Made by a program: the position numbers and the translations under genes
Assembly (NCBI GenBank): GCA_021205225.1
Contig: JAJPXX010000145.1
Span: forward strand, 1-39,726
Direction: 5' to 3'
Length of the DNA: 39,726 nt
DNA from: Lachnospiraceae bacterium
GTDB taxonomy: Bacteria; Bacillota; Clostridia; Lachnospirales; Lachnospiraceae
Notes under the pieces: model-generated
Told to the model about the DNA's origin: nothing
What the model saw: the letters and a program-made list of their open reading frames with translations, nothing else
The model's database searches: none
Shown: piece after piece, positions 7,195 to 14,757 of the stretch
Numbering within the stretch: the first letter of the stretch is position 1
How the letters are laid out: the number at the start of each line of letters is the position of its first letter

Positions 7195-8409
7195 TCATTC
7201 ATTTACAATCGCAATCTTCAGACCGGTCATCGCCAGGTTGGTCTGCAGCGCCTCATTGATCTGGTCAAGCGGGAAACGGTCGGTAATCAGATCCGAAATC
7301 GGAAGTCCGATCGCTTTTGCTCTGCGCAGAAAATCAAAGGTTGTCGCGTAATCACGCAGATTGTATACCCAGGAGCCCACAATCGTAATCTCTTTTGAGC
7401 AGATGTCAAAATGCGGGTTGATCGTAGCGTCGCCGCCGTTCACGAAGAAGCCCAATTCGCAAAGACCGCCGCCGTTGCGGATGAATTTATAGATGTTGGA
7501 ATGTCCGCCCGGCGCGCCGGTACACTGAAACGCAAAGTCTGCCAGATGTCCGCCGAACGCATCCTTTACGCCGCCTGAGAGGGCTTCGATTCCCTTGAAG
7601 TTCTTGAAATTAACAGAGGTTTCTGCACCCATCTTTTTCGCGAATGCCAGCCGTCCTTCGTTGCCGTCCACCGCGCAGATATTTTCCACGCCCATCGTAC
7701 GCAGTACCGCGATGCACAGAAGACCGATCGGACCGCAGCCCTGCACAACCACTCTGCTGTTAAAGCGGAGGATGCCGGTGGTCTTCGCGCGCTCAACCGC
7801 ATGTACCAGCACCGCTGCCGGCTCAATCAGGATTCTTGAATCCAGATCCAGGTCGCTCACGTTGAAAAAGGTGGAGCCAAACCCGCCGCCGCGGATAAAG
7901 ATATAATCGGAAAACCAGCCATTCAGATGAATATCATCGTCCGGCAGAAGCCCGTACACATCCGCGCCGCCCACATTTTTCTTATTCAGATCAAACATCG
8001 TGATTTCCGGGTCATCCTTAAAAATCATGCAGGTAACGATCTTATCGCCAATCTTCACCGGCTTCCCTGCCGTATCCGTCTTTACATTTTTTCCCATCGC
8101 CACAATCTCGCCGGTACCCTCGTGTCCCAGCGCGACCGGAATCAGGCCAAAGGGGTCATTTTTGAACTCGTGCGCGTCTGTCCCGCAGACACCGCAGCCT
8201 TCTACTTTTACCAGAATATCATCGTCGCCCACCGGCGGAATCGGATATTCCTTCACATCAAAATGATTTTTCGCCGTCAAAACCGCAACATGCGCCGTCT
8301 TCGGGATGCCGCCGCGCGCCGTACCCGCAGAAGCCGCTGTCGCGCTGCCGTTCATCCCGGCAAGAACCTGTCTGACGATCTCTTCTATATTAGCACTGTT
8401 CATTTCCAT
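7195..8409 (-). CDS. Zinc-type alcohol dehydrogenase with N-terminal encapsulation peptide
   Basis: The 404-residue enzyme belongs to the medium-chain dehydrogenase family. The catalytic-zinc region reads GCGVCGTDAHE (Cys75) and GHEGTGEIV (His96-Glu97). The nucleotide-binding turn is GCGPIGLL in the Rossmann half. The four-Cys structural-zinc lobe common in this family is absent. The first 20 residues (ANIEEIVRQVLAGM) form an amphipathic helix followed by an Ala/Gly/Thr linker, the layout of a microcompartment encapsulation peptide. AGGAGG lies 11 nt before the ATG. It is expected to reduce propionaldehyde to 1-propanol and recycle NADH inside the shell. It might also reduce lactaldehyde to 1,2-propanediol, since no separate FucO-like gene is present. 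Confidence 0.88.
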   Translation of the reverse strand: MEMNSANIEEIVRQVLAGMNGSATAASAGTARGGIPKTAHVAVLTAKNHFDVKEYPIPPVGDDDILVKVEGCGVCGTDAHEFKNDPFGLIPVALGHEGTGEIVAMGKNVKTDTAGKPVKIGDKIVTCMIFKDDPEITMFDLNKKNVGGADVYGLLPDDDIHLNGWFSDYIFIRGGGFGSTFFNVSDLDLDSRILIEPAAVLVHAVERAKTTGILRFNSRVVVQGCGPIGLLCIAVLRTMGVENICAVDGNEGRLAFAKKMGAETSVNFKNFKGIEALSGGVKDAFGGHLADFAFQCTGAPGGHSNIYKFIRNGGGLCELGFFVNGGDATINPHFDICSKEITIVGSWVYNLRDYATTFDFLRRAKAIGLPISDLITDRFPLDQINEALQTNLAMTGLKIAIVNE

Positions 8410-8424
8410 AAATTCTATTACCTC

Positions 8425-9828
8425 CTACCGGATACACAGACTGTCTGTCATCACACAGCGTCTTCTCTTCGTAAAGGTACTGGCGCTGGTAAGTCCCTCG
8501 CCGGTGCGGCTTGCAATGGTGAAAGTACAGAAGCCCTCGCCGCCAAAGCCGATGGCGGAGTAAGACGGGCCGTTCTTCACCAGGATGGCCGTGTCAATTG
8601 CCTTTGCGTATTTCGTGATGTTGTCCACATTTTTGGAATGGATGTGCGCAGAATGGCGGTTGCCGTGCTCCAGCCAGACGGCCTGTTCCACCGCGTCATC
8701 AAAATCCTTCGCCCGCACCATACCGAGAATCGGCATCATCAGCTCCGTCGTAATCAGCGGATGCTCCTTCGGTCCTTCAAAAACGATGCAGCGGATGTTT
8801 GCCGGAGCCTCCACACCAATCATGGAAAGCAGGGTGCGCGCGTCGCGTCCCACGCATTTGCGGTTCAGCTTTCCGCCCTCAAGCACGACCGCCGTGAGCG
8901 CATCCTGCTGCTCTTTCGATGCCAGATAGCAGTCATTTTCCGTGGTCAGATAGTGCATCAGTTCATCTGCAATGGAGGACACCGCTACGATTTCCTTCTC
9001 CGCGATACAGGGCAGATTGTTGTCAAACGTACAGCCATTCACGATATCCCGCGCTGCTTTGCGGATATCTGCTGTCTCATCCACGACTGCCGGAGGATTG
9101 CCCGCGCCCGCGCCGATGCCGCGCTTGCCGGAGGAAAGCACCGCTGTCACCACGCCCGGTCCGCCGGTCGCGGCAATCAGGGGAATATCCTTGTGCTTCA
9201 TCATGACATTGCTGGTCTCCAGCGTCGGCTTTTCCACGGTCACGCAGACATTATCCGGGCCTCCCGCTTCCAGGGAAGCTTCGTTAATCAGGTTAATCGC
9301 GTAAATCGACGTCTGAATCGCCTGCGGATGCGGGTTAAACACCACCGTATTGCCGCCCGCAAGCATCCCGATTGTATTACAAAGCACGGTCTCGCTCGGA
9401 TTCGTACACGGCGTAATCGCCCCGATGACGCCGAACGGTCCCATCTCAATCAGGGTCAGCCCCCGGTCGCCGGACCAGGCAGTCGTCGTGATGTCCTCCG
9501 TGCCGGGCGTCTTATCCGCCACCAGATGGTGCTTTAAAATCTTGTCGCCGACATTGCCCATGCCGGTCTCTTCTACACCCATGCGCGCCAGTATTTCCGC
9601 ATTCTCATGGATTTTCTTTCTTATACAAGAGATAATTTTTTCGCGCTGATCCATGGACATGACCCGCACGATCTTCTGCGCGCTCTTCGCGGCCTCAATC
9701 GCCTCATTCATATCCTTGAAAATGCCGTGTTTTCCCGCTGCATTTCCTGCGGCGGATCCGCCCTGCGCGTCCAGATTTTTCAGCACTGCCTGTACAATCT
9801 CCTGTACCATCGTTTCATTGATTGGCAT
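8425..9828 (-). CDS. pduP: CoA-acylating propionaldehyde dehydrogenase (PduP)
   Basis: The 467-residue enzyme of the acylating aldehyde dehydrogenase family converts propionaldehyde, CoA and NAD to propionyl-CoA and NADH. The catalytic Cys274 lies in DNNLPCIAEKE. The pocket segments AITPCTNPSE and FNPHPQA are typical of PduP/EutE. The N-terminus (TMVQEIVQAVLKNL, residues 6-19) is an encapsulation helix with an AQGGSAAGNAAG linker. The start has AGGAGG 8 nt upstream, and the ATG lies 12 nt after the aldolase stop, so the two are tightly coupled in one operon. Confidence 0.94.
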   Translation of the reverse strand: MPINETMVQEIVQAVLKNLDAQGGSAAGNAAGKHGIFKDMNEAIEAAKSAQKIVRVMSMDQREKIISCIRKKIHENAEILARMGVEETGMGNVGDKILKHHLVADKTPGTEDITTTAWSGDRGLTLIEMGPFGVIGAITPCTNPSETVLCNTIGMLAGGNTVVFNPHPQAIQTSIYAINLINEASLEAGGPDNVCVTVEKPTLETSNVMMKHKDIPLIAATGGPGVVTAVLSSGKRGIGAGAGNPPAVVDETADIRKAARDIVNGCTFDNNLPCIAEKEIVAVSSIADELMHYLTTENDCYLASKEQQDALTAVVLEGGKLNRKCVGRDARTLLSMIGVEAPANIRCIVFEGPKEHPLITTELMMPILGMVRAKDFDDAVEQAVWLEHGNRHSAHIHSKNVDNITKYAKAIDTAILVKNGPSYSAIGFGGEGFCTFTIASRTGEGLTSASTFTKRRRCVMTDSLCIR

Positions 9829-9840
9829 GCGCTCATCCTC

Positions 9841-10695
9841 CTAGGCACCCAGCTGCTCCAGCACCTGCTTTGTAATTTTTGCAACCAGCTCCGGATCTAC
9901 GGCGTCCGCTTTTTTCTCGGAACAATCCTTGCCTACAAAATCGTACTGATAACCTGGAAACTGCTTGTAGCTTTCATCTGCGCAGATGCCGCAATTGTGG
10001 CAGTTCTTTCCGTCCTTATTCTGGCAGAGGCTTGCCGGATGCTTGCCTGCCATGCCGAATTTGCGGCGAATCGCGTAAAGCTTCTCAATATTCTTCTCAT
10101 CAAATTCCTTCGGGCCGCCCAAAACCTTTGACTGATAGAGGAGCTGTGCATAAAACTCTACAGACTCCATCTTCATATAGGCTGCGTTCAGATCAGTCGA
10201 CCAGGTCAGCGCACCATGATTTTCCAGAAGCACTGCGTCAAAATACGGCAGATATTTTTCCAGACGATCCGGAATCTCATTCGTCGACGGTGTGCCATAC
10301 TCCGCGATCGGCACGCAGCCAAGTGCGATAACCGCCTCCGGCATGATCGGCTGTGTCAGCGGAATCCCCGCGATCGCAAAAGACGTCGCATAGATCGGAT
10401 GCGCGTGTACTACGCTGCCGACATCCGGTCTTTTCTCGTAGACTCTCATATGCATCTTGATCTCAGACGACGGCTTAAAGCCCGGATTCGCCTGAATCAC
10501 TTCGCCCTTCGCATTCACCTTGCAGATAAAGTCCGGGGTCATAAAGCCTTTCGAGACACCAGTCGGCGTGCAGAGGAATTCATTGTCATTCAGCTTGACA
10601 GAGATGTTTCCGTCATTCGCCGCTACCATGTTGCGATCATAGATACGCTTTCCAATGTCGCAAATCTGTTTTTTGATCTCATACTCATTTACCAT
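9841..10695 (-). CDS. fucA: Class II aldolase, L-fuculose-1-phosphate type, with C-terminal Cys cluster and encapsulation helix
   Basis: The 284-residue protein splits fuculose- or rhamnulose-1-phosphate into lactaldehyde and DHAP. Zinc ligands are seen in HAHP (97 and 99) and ENHGAL (His160), with the catalytic acid in SSEIKMH (Glu79). The start MVNEYEIKKQ has GGAGG 7 nt upstream; a longer open frame to 10791 has no site. Beyond the aldolase fold are about 65 extra residues. A CX7CX2CX2C group (Cys224, 232, 235, 238) is followed by a linker and a final amphipathic helix, LVAKITKQVLEQLGA, matching the encapsulation peptides of its neighbours. It therefore appears to be microcompartment cargo, placing lactaldehyde production inside the shell. 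The role of the Cys group is unknown. Confidence 0.9.
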   Translation of the reverse strand: MVNEYEIKKQICDIGKRIYDRNMVAANDGNISVKLNDNEFLCTPTGVSKGFMTPDFICKVNAKGEVIQANPGFKPSSEIKMHMRVYEKRPDVGSVVHAHPIYATSFAIAGIPLTQPIMPEAVIALGCVPIAEYGTPSTNEIPDRLEKYLPYFDAVLLENHGALTWSTDLNAAYMKMESVEFYAQLLYQSKVLGGPKEFDEKNIEKLYAIRRKFGMAGKHPASLCQNKDGKNCHNCGICADESYKQFPGYQYDFVGKDCSEKKADAVDPELVAKITKQVLEQLGA

Positions 10696-10833
10696 GATTC
10701 TGCCTCCGTGTGATCTTCCGCTGTGCGGACGCGCTGCCGCAGACCGGAATGTTTTTGTGCTTCCACTTACCGCTGCGGTTTTCCTCCGCAAGAGGCGTGT
10801 GGGGTGATTAGATATACCATTTTTCTAACTTTT

Positions 10834-10862
10834 ATCCTACAACATTCCACGCAATCCGTCAA
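10834..10862 (-). promoter_or_regulatory. Promoter of the aldolase-to-deoR transcription unit
   Basis: On the minus strand TTGACG (10857-10862) is followed after exactly 17 nt by TAGGAT (10834-10839). It lies in a 285-bp gap between the activase and aldolase genes, leaving a leader of about 135 nt. The paired boxes at 10872-10904 sit just upstream of the -35. Confidence 0.65.
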
Positions 10863-10871
10863 GCATTTCTT

Positions 10872-10904
10872 GTTGTTTTTCGTTGGATTATCCGTGTTTT
10901 TGTG
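10872..10904 (-). promoter_or_regulatory. Paired A-rich boxes, candidate DeoR operator (aldolase promoter)
   Basis: On the minus strand a proximal box CGAAAAACAAC (10872-10882) ends 9 nt before the -35. A related box CACAAAAACAC (10894-10904) lies 22 nt further up. Each is followed on the distal side by AATCCAAC-like sequence, so the direct repeat covers about 15 bp. A close equivalent lies upstream of the dehydratase promoter. Binding by the local DeoR protein is inferred. Confidence 0.55.
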
Positions 10905-10980
10905 TTGGATTTCGTTTTGTTTCGCAATTCAGGACAGTCTTTCGGTCTGTGACCTGCCATTCAGAAGATCCGCTTACGGT

Positions 10981-11784
10981 TCATCCCCCGATCTGGCAGT
11001 CCAGTCCGCAGACCGCATGCACCGCCTTTTTCAGCGTATCCATATGCTCTGCGGTCGGGGGAAGAATCTCTTTCATCAGATACTCTCTGCCCAGCCCGTC
11101 ATACTTGTCCTGCCCCAGCCGGTGATATGGCAGAAGATGAATTTTCCGCACTCCGGGCAAAGTCGCGGCAAAACGGGCGATCGCCTGAATCTCTTCCACC
11201 GAATCATTGAATGTGGGAATGACCGGTACGCGGATGATCAGCTCCGTCTGTCCGGAAAGCGCTACCTTTCTGGCGTTTTCCAGCATCAGGGCATTGTCCC
11301 TGCCTGTAAATTCCTTATGCTTCGCCCCGTTCATGTGCTTGATATCCATCAGATAACGGTCCAGCCAGGGAAGAATCGCCTCAATTTTCTCCCAGGACGC
11401 GCACGCCATACTCTCGATCGCGGTATTAATGCCGTGCTCCTTCGCCGCCCGCAAAAGGGCTGCGGTAAACTCCGGCTGGCAGAGGCATTCGCCGCCGGAA
11501 AGCGTCATTCCGCCGCCGGAACGAGAATAATACGGGCGATCCTGTTCCACCTCGGCAAGCATCTCGCGCACCGTCACATCCCTGCCGATCGTCTTCTCCA
11601 CACCCTGCACCATCATCGTCTGAATCCGGTATTCCTGCGACTCCGGATTGCAGCACCAGCGGCAGCGGAGCACGCAGCCTTTCAAAAATACAATTGTACG
11701 GATTCCCGGACCGTCGTGAATGGAATACCGCTGGATATCAAAAACGCGGCCGGTCGTGTCCATATAATCCATGTCGTCCTCCAT
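10981..11784 (-). CDS. Glycyl-radical enzyme activase (radical SAM)
   Basis: The 267-residue enzyme generates the glycyl radical on the adjacent dehydratase using S-adenosylmethionine. The radical-SAM motif is CX3CX2C at Cys37, Cys41 and Cys44 (GCVLRCRWC), and the SAM-binding GGE is in TLSGGECL. The N-terminal segment YSIHDGPGIRT is the usual activase signature. The ferredoxin-like insert with extra Cys clusters found in many dehydratase activases is missing: after Cys45 the sequence passes straight into the TIM-barrel part. The start has AAGG upstream, and Met5 (with GGAGG before it) is an alternative. It begins 15 nt after the dehydratase stop, so the two genes are co-transcribed. Confidence 0.92.
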   Translation of the reverse strand: MEDDMDYMDTTGRVFDIQRYSIHDGPGIRTIVFLKGCVLRCRWCCNPESQEYRIQTMMVQGVEKTIGRDVTVREMLAEVEQDRPYYSRSGGGMTLSGGECLCQPEFTAALLRAAKEHGINTAIESMACASWEKIEAILPWLDRYLMDIKHMNGAKHKEFTGRDNALMLENARKVALSGQTELIIRVPVIPTFNDSVEEIQAIARFAATLPGVRKIHLLPYHRLGQDKYDGLGREYLMKEILPPTAEHMDTLKKAVHAVCGLDCQIGG

Positions 11785-11799
11785 CGTTTACCTTGCTGA

Positions 11800-14325
11800 T
11801 TAAAACCCCTGCTCGGTGCGGTTGATGATGTCATCCTGCAGGGAGCGGGAAAGTGTCGTAAACAATGCGCTGTAGCCCGCAACGCGCACCACCAGCTGCT
11901 TATAATTTTCCGGATGCTCCTGCGCGTCCAGCAGCGTCTCGCGGCTGACCACGTTAAACTGCATATGCATGCCCTTCTGATCAAAGAACCCGCGGATCAG
12001 CGCCACGAACTTCTCCAGCCCTTCCCGTCCGGAAAGCGCGGACGGATGAAACTTCTGATTAAACAGAGTGCCGTTCGATACAATAAAATGATCCAGCCGC
12101 GCCACCGAGCTTGCCGCGGCTGTCGGTCCCTTCACATCCCTGCCTGCGGATGGGGAAACGCCGTCCGCTACCGGCGTGTGTGCGTAACGCCCGTCCGGCG
12201 TCGCGCCGGTCTGCGCGCCAAGCGGCACATTCGCGGAAACCGGGTACAGCCCTGCCTGATACCACCCGCCTCTCGGATTGCGGAAGGTCTGAACCGGTTT
12301 TGTATAATAGTAAGCCATCTCCCGCGCCAGCTGATCGACCTCCGGAATGTTATTTCCATATTTTGGAACCGCCTCAATCAGAGAATGAATCTCCTCATAG
12401 CGTGCCAGCTTCGCCGGTTCCGGCTTTGTATTCAGCACCGTCCGCAGCACTGTCTCGGCCATATTCGCATCGACCTTCTGCCCGGAAGCTAAAGCCTCTC
12501 TGAGAATTGTTGTCGTCAGATCTGCCGCCGAGCGCTCGTCCAGTCCTTTGCCGTAATTCCACGCCAGCGCCTCTTTGAGCTCCTGCATGGTAATTTTTTT
12601 CTGCTCATAGACCAGGGTGCGAATCGCGTAGAATGAATCCGCGATATTCGCAATACCAAAGCCCTGCGGGCCGGTAAAGTTATATCTTGCCCCGCCCTCC
12701 TGCAAAGATTTCCCGCTTTTCAGGCAGTCGTCCACCAGGCAGGATTCAAACGGAAGCGGGCAGCGCTCGGCATGCGCCACATCAATGGCGTTATCCGCAT
12801 TCACCAGCAGAGAAATGCAGTAATCCATCTGTTTTTTGTAAGCGTCGCAGAATTCCTCGAAGGTCTCCATCTTCGTGACGTCACCCGTCTCGATTCCTAC
12901 CAGCTCGCCCTTGTCCCAGCCATTGGAAAAGACCAGCTCCAGCGGGCGGCACATATTGAAGAACGCCGCGTCATGCCAGCCGTCTGTCCTGCCTGCCTTC
13001 TGCGGCTCCACACAGCCGATGATGCAGTAGTCCCGCGCCTCCTCCAGGGTAAGCCCGCGGTTCTGCAAGGACGGGATAATCACCTCGTCGTTATAATAGG
13101 CCGGCTGACCAAGGCCTGTCCGGGTCAGCTCCGCCGCCTTAATCAGAAATTCATGCGGCGATCCATTCCAGACGCGGATAGAAAACGACGGCTGCGGCAG
13201 ATGCACATGCTTCGAAGCCTGAATGCACATAAAGGAAAGGTCATTGGTCGCATCCTCTCCGTTTTCATCCTGTCCGCCGGCAATCAGGTTCTGGAACAGG
13301 CTGTAGCCCGCAAAGCCTTCCGCGGACACGCCGTCGCGGCACTTATTCAGGTCATTTAATTTCACCCACACGCAGTCCATCAGCTCCTGCGCAAACTCGC
13401 GGGTGATCTTTCCCTGCTCTATATCCTTTTTATAATAAGGATACATATACTGGTCGAACCGCCCCGGAGAAATCGAGTGCCCGCTCGACTCCATCTGCAG
13501 CAGCTGCTGGACAAACCAGAACGACTGGCATGCCTCGTAAAAGCCCCGCGCTCCCTTCGCCGGAACCCGGTCGCAGTTTGCCGCAATGGTCAAAAGCTCC
13601 TGCCGTCTGACGGGATCCGTACATTGTCCCGCCATCTCTCTGGCCAGCGCCGCATAACGGCTGGCGTACTCCATCACCGCCTGACAGCTTAAGATCACTG
13701 CCTGCAAAAAGCTCGACTTTTTCGCGTAATCGCCATCCCCCACGCGGCAGGCGGCAAGCTCAGCCTTTGTCTTCTCAATGATCCCCTCGCAGCCAATTTC
13801 CAGCATTTCCCAATACTTGACGGTAATATGCCCGATCCCGTTGTAGTAGTAATTTCCGGGCGTAAAAATGCTGTGCTCAATCGCCCGCGCCGCCTCCGGC
13901 GCCATATAAGCAGAAGCCAGCTCACTGGTAGTCTTGCCCTTCCAGTATTTATGTACCTCTCTCAGTTCCGCCTTCGTCTCTTCCGCGATATAAAACGGAT
14001 CCGCCGCGCGCGTCGCCACGGTGTCAAACTCCGCCTCCAGCCACTCATAAGAATACTCCGGAAACGTCTGGCAGCCCCGTGGCGCCAGAGTGCTGCTCCC
14101 CACAATCAGCTCCTGGTCACGGATCGTAATCGGGATGTAGCGCAGAATATGCGCAAATGCCTTCGCCCTGCGCGTAATAATCGGCTCTCCCTCCGTCTCC
14201 TTATAAGACTCCGTCACCAGCTTCGCCCTGGCCGACTCAATCACCGGCATATTGGCAAACAGGTCGTCAATCAGCTTCGTAATCCGCTCCGTCTTCGGAA
14301 TATCTGAAATATGAAAAGCTTCCAT
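11800..14325 (-). CDS. Glycyl-radical 1,2-propanediol dehydratase
   Basis: The 841-residue B12-independent dehydratase converts 1,2-propanediol to propionaldehyde. The active-site cysteine and base are in IIGCVEPQ (Cys438, Glu440). The glycyl radical is in RVAGYSALF near the C-terminus (Gly817). An active-site His is likely in NGIGHITVKY (about 166). The length and the GCVEP motif fit the diol/glycerol dehydratase branch rather than pyruvate formate-lyase or choline lyase. The context (aldolase, PduP, shell proteins) favours propanediol as substrate. AAGGAG lies 5 nt before the ATG. No N-terminal encapsulation peptide is seen, so its route into the shell is not obvious. It is the first gene of the locus. 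Confidence 0.93.
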   Translation of the reverse strand: MEAFHISDIPKTERITKLIDDLFANMPVIESARAKLVTESYKETEGEPIITRRAKAFAHILRYIPITIRDQELIVGSSTLAPRGCQTFPEYSYEWLEAEFDTVATRAADPFYIAEETKAELREVHKYWKGKTTSELASAYMAPEAARAIEHSIFTPGNYYYNGIGHITVKYWEMLEIGCEGIIEKTKAELAACRVGDGDYAKKSSFLQAVILSCQAVMEYASRYAALAREMAGQCTDPVRRQELLTIAANCDRVPAKGARGFYEACQSFWFVQQLLQMESSGHSISPGRFDQYMYPYYKKDIEQGKITREFAQELMDCVWVKLNDLNKCRDGVSAEGFAGYSLFQNLIAGGQDENGEDATNDLSFMCIQASKHVHLPQPSFSIRVWNGSPHEFLIKAAELTRTGLGQPAYYNDEVIIPSLQNRGLTLEEARDYCIIGCVEPQKAGRTDGWHDAAFFNMCRPLELVFSNGWDKGELVGIETGDVTKMETFEEFCDAYKKQMDYCISLLVNADNAIDVAHAERCPLPFESCLVDDCLKSGKSLQEGGARYNFTGPQGFGIANIADSFYAIRTLVYEQKKITMQELKEALAWNYGKGLDERSAADLTTTILREALASGQKVDANMAETVLRTVLNTKPEPAKLARYEEIHSLIEAVPKYGNNIPEVDQLAREMAYYYTKPVQTFRNPRGGWYQAGLYPVSANVPLGAQTGATPDGRYAHTPVADGVSPSAGRDVKGPTAAASSVARLDHFIVSNGTLFNQKFHPSALSGREGLEKFVALIRGFFDQKGMHMQFNVVSRETLLDAQEHPENYKQLVVRVAGYSALFTTLSRSLQDDIINRTEQGF

Positions 14326-14418
14326 CCATACTCCTTTCTATGGTTCAGTAAAACCCATTTCAAAGCATCGCTCATAACTGAAAAATGTTTAACAGTTACT
14401 TTATTCATCATAGCCTGA

Positions 14419-14447
14419 ATTATACGCCCTTTCCATATATACGTCAA
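14419..14447 (-). promoter_or_regulatory. Promoter of the dehydratase-activase unit
   Basis: The minus strand has TTGACG (14442-14447), a 17-nt spacer and a perfect TATAAT (14419-14424). Transcription would start near 14412, leaving a leader of about 87 nt. This is the strongest consensus promoter in the window. Confidence 0.8.
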
Positions 14448-14457
14448 CACAATTCAA

Positions 14458-14489
14458 CATATTTTTCGTATTTTTTATGTTGTTTTTCA
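14458..14489 (-). promoter_or_regulatory. Paired A-rich boxes, candidate DeoR operator (dehydratase promoter)
   Basis: On the minus strand the proximal box CGAAAAATATG (14458-14468) ends 10 nt before the -35. The distal box TGAAAAACAAC (14479-14489) lies 21 nt further up and forms part of a short palindrome, GTTG-5-CAAC. Spacing and sequence match the boxes upstream of the aldolase promoter. A third A-rich stretch (GCAAAAACG) lies next to the distal box. Confidence 0.55.
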
Positions 14490-14556
14490 ACGTTTTTGCT
14501 GTGGAATTATGATTAAGTCCGCGCGATAGATGCAAAACTCCTTGCCCGGCCCTGCG

Positions 14557-14608
14557 CATAAAAAGAAACCCGGCCATCCTGAAACGCCATTCCAGGTCAG
14601 CCGGGTTT
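14557..14608 (-). terminator. Rho-independent terminator after ppdK
   Basis: Inverted repeat AAACCCGGC (14600-14608 read on the minus strand) and GCCGGGTTT (14566-14574), with a 25-nt loop that contains a smaller CCTG/CAGG stem. It is followed by CTTTTTAT. It lies about 150 nt past the ppdK stop and just before the dehydratase promoter region, insulating the two. Confidence 0.7.
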
Positions 14609-14757
14609 TCCTCTTTTGTGTTTTATGCTCTTTTGTACCTTACAATCTTTTGCAGGTTAAAATCCTTTGTATCTTCTGTATCTTTTACGTCTTACGTACT
14701 TCTCAGGTCTTTTGTACCTTCGGGCATCTTTCGTAAAAGTGGAGTTTCTATCCAAAA
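14609..14757. other. Non-coding pyrimidine-rich stretch after ppdK
   Basis: This is the rest of the 432-bp gap between ppdK and the dehydratase gene. The plus strand is rich in T and C, with short repeats such as CTTTTGTACCTT at about 14629 and 14708. Small open frames on the plus strand have no ribosome site or recognisable product. Confidence 0.5.

Noticed and set aside
7927..9537. 536-codon plus-strand frame opposite the alcohol and aldehyde dehydrogenase genes
   Set aside because: It crosses two well-supported genes on the other strand, including their junction, and shows no family motifs.
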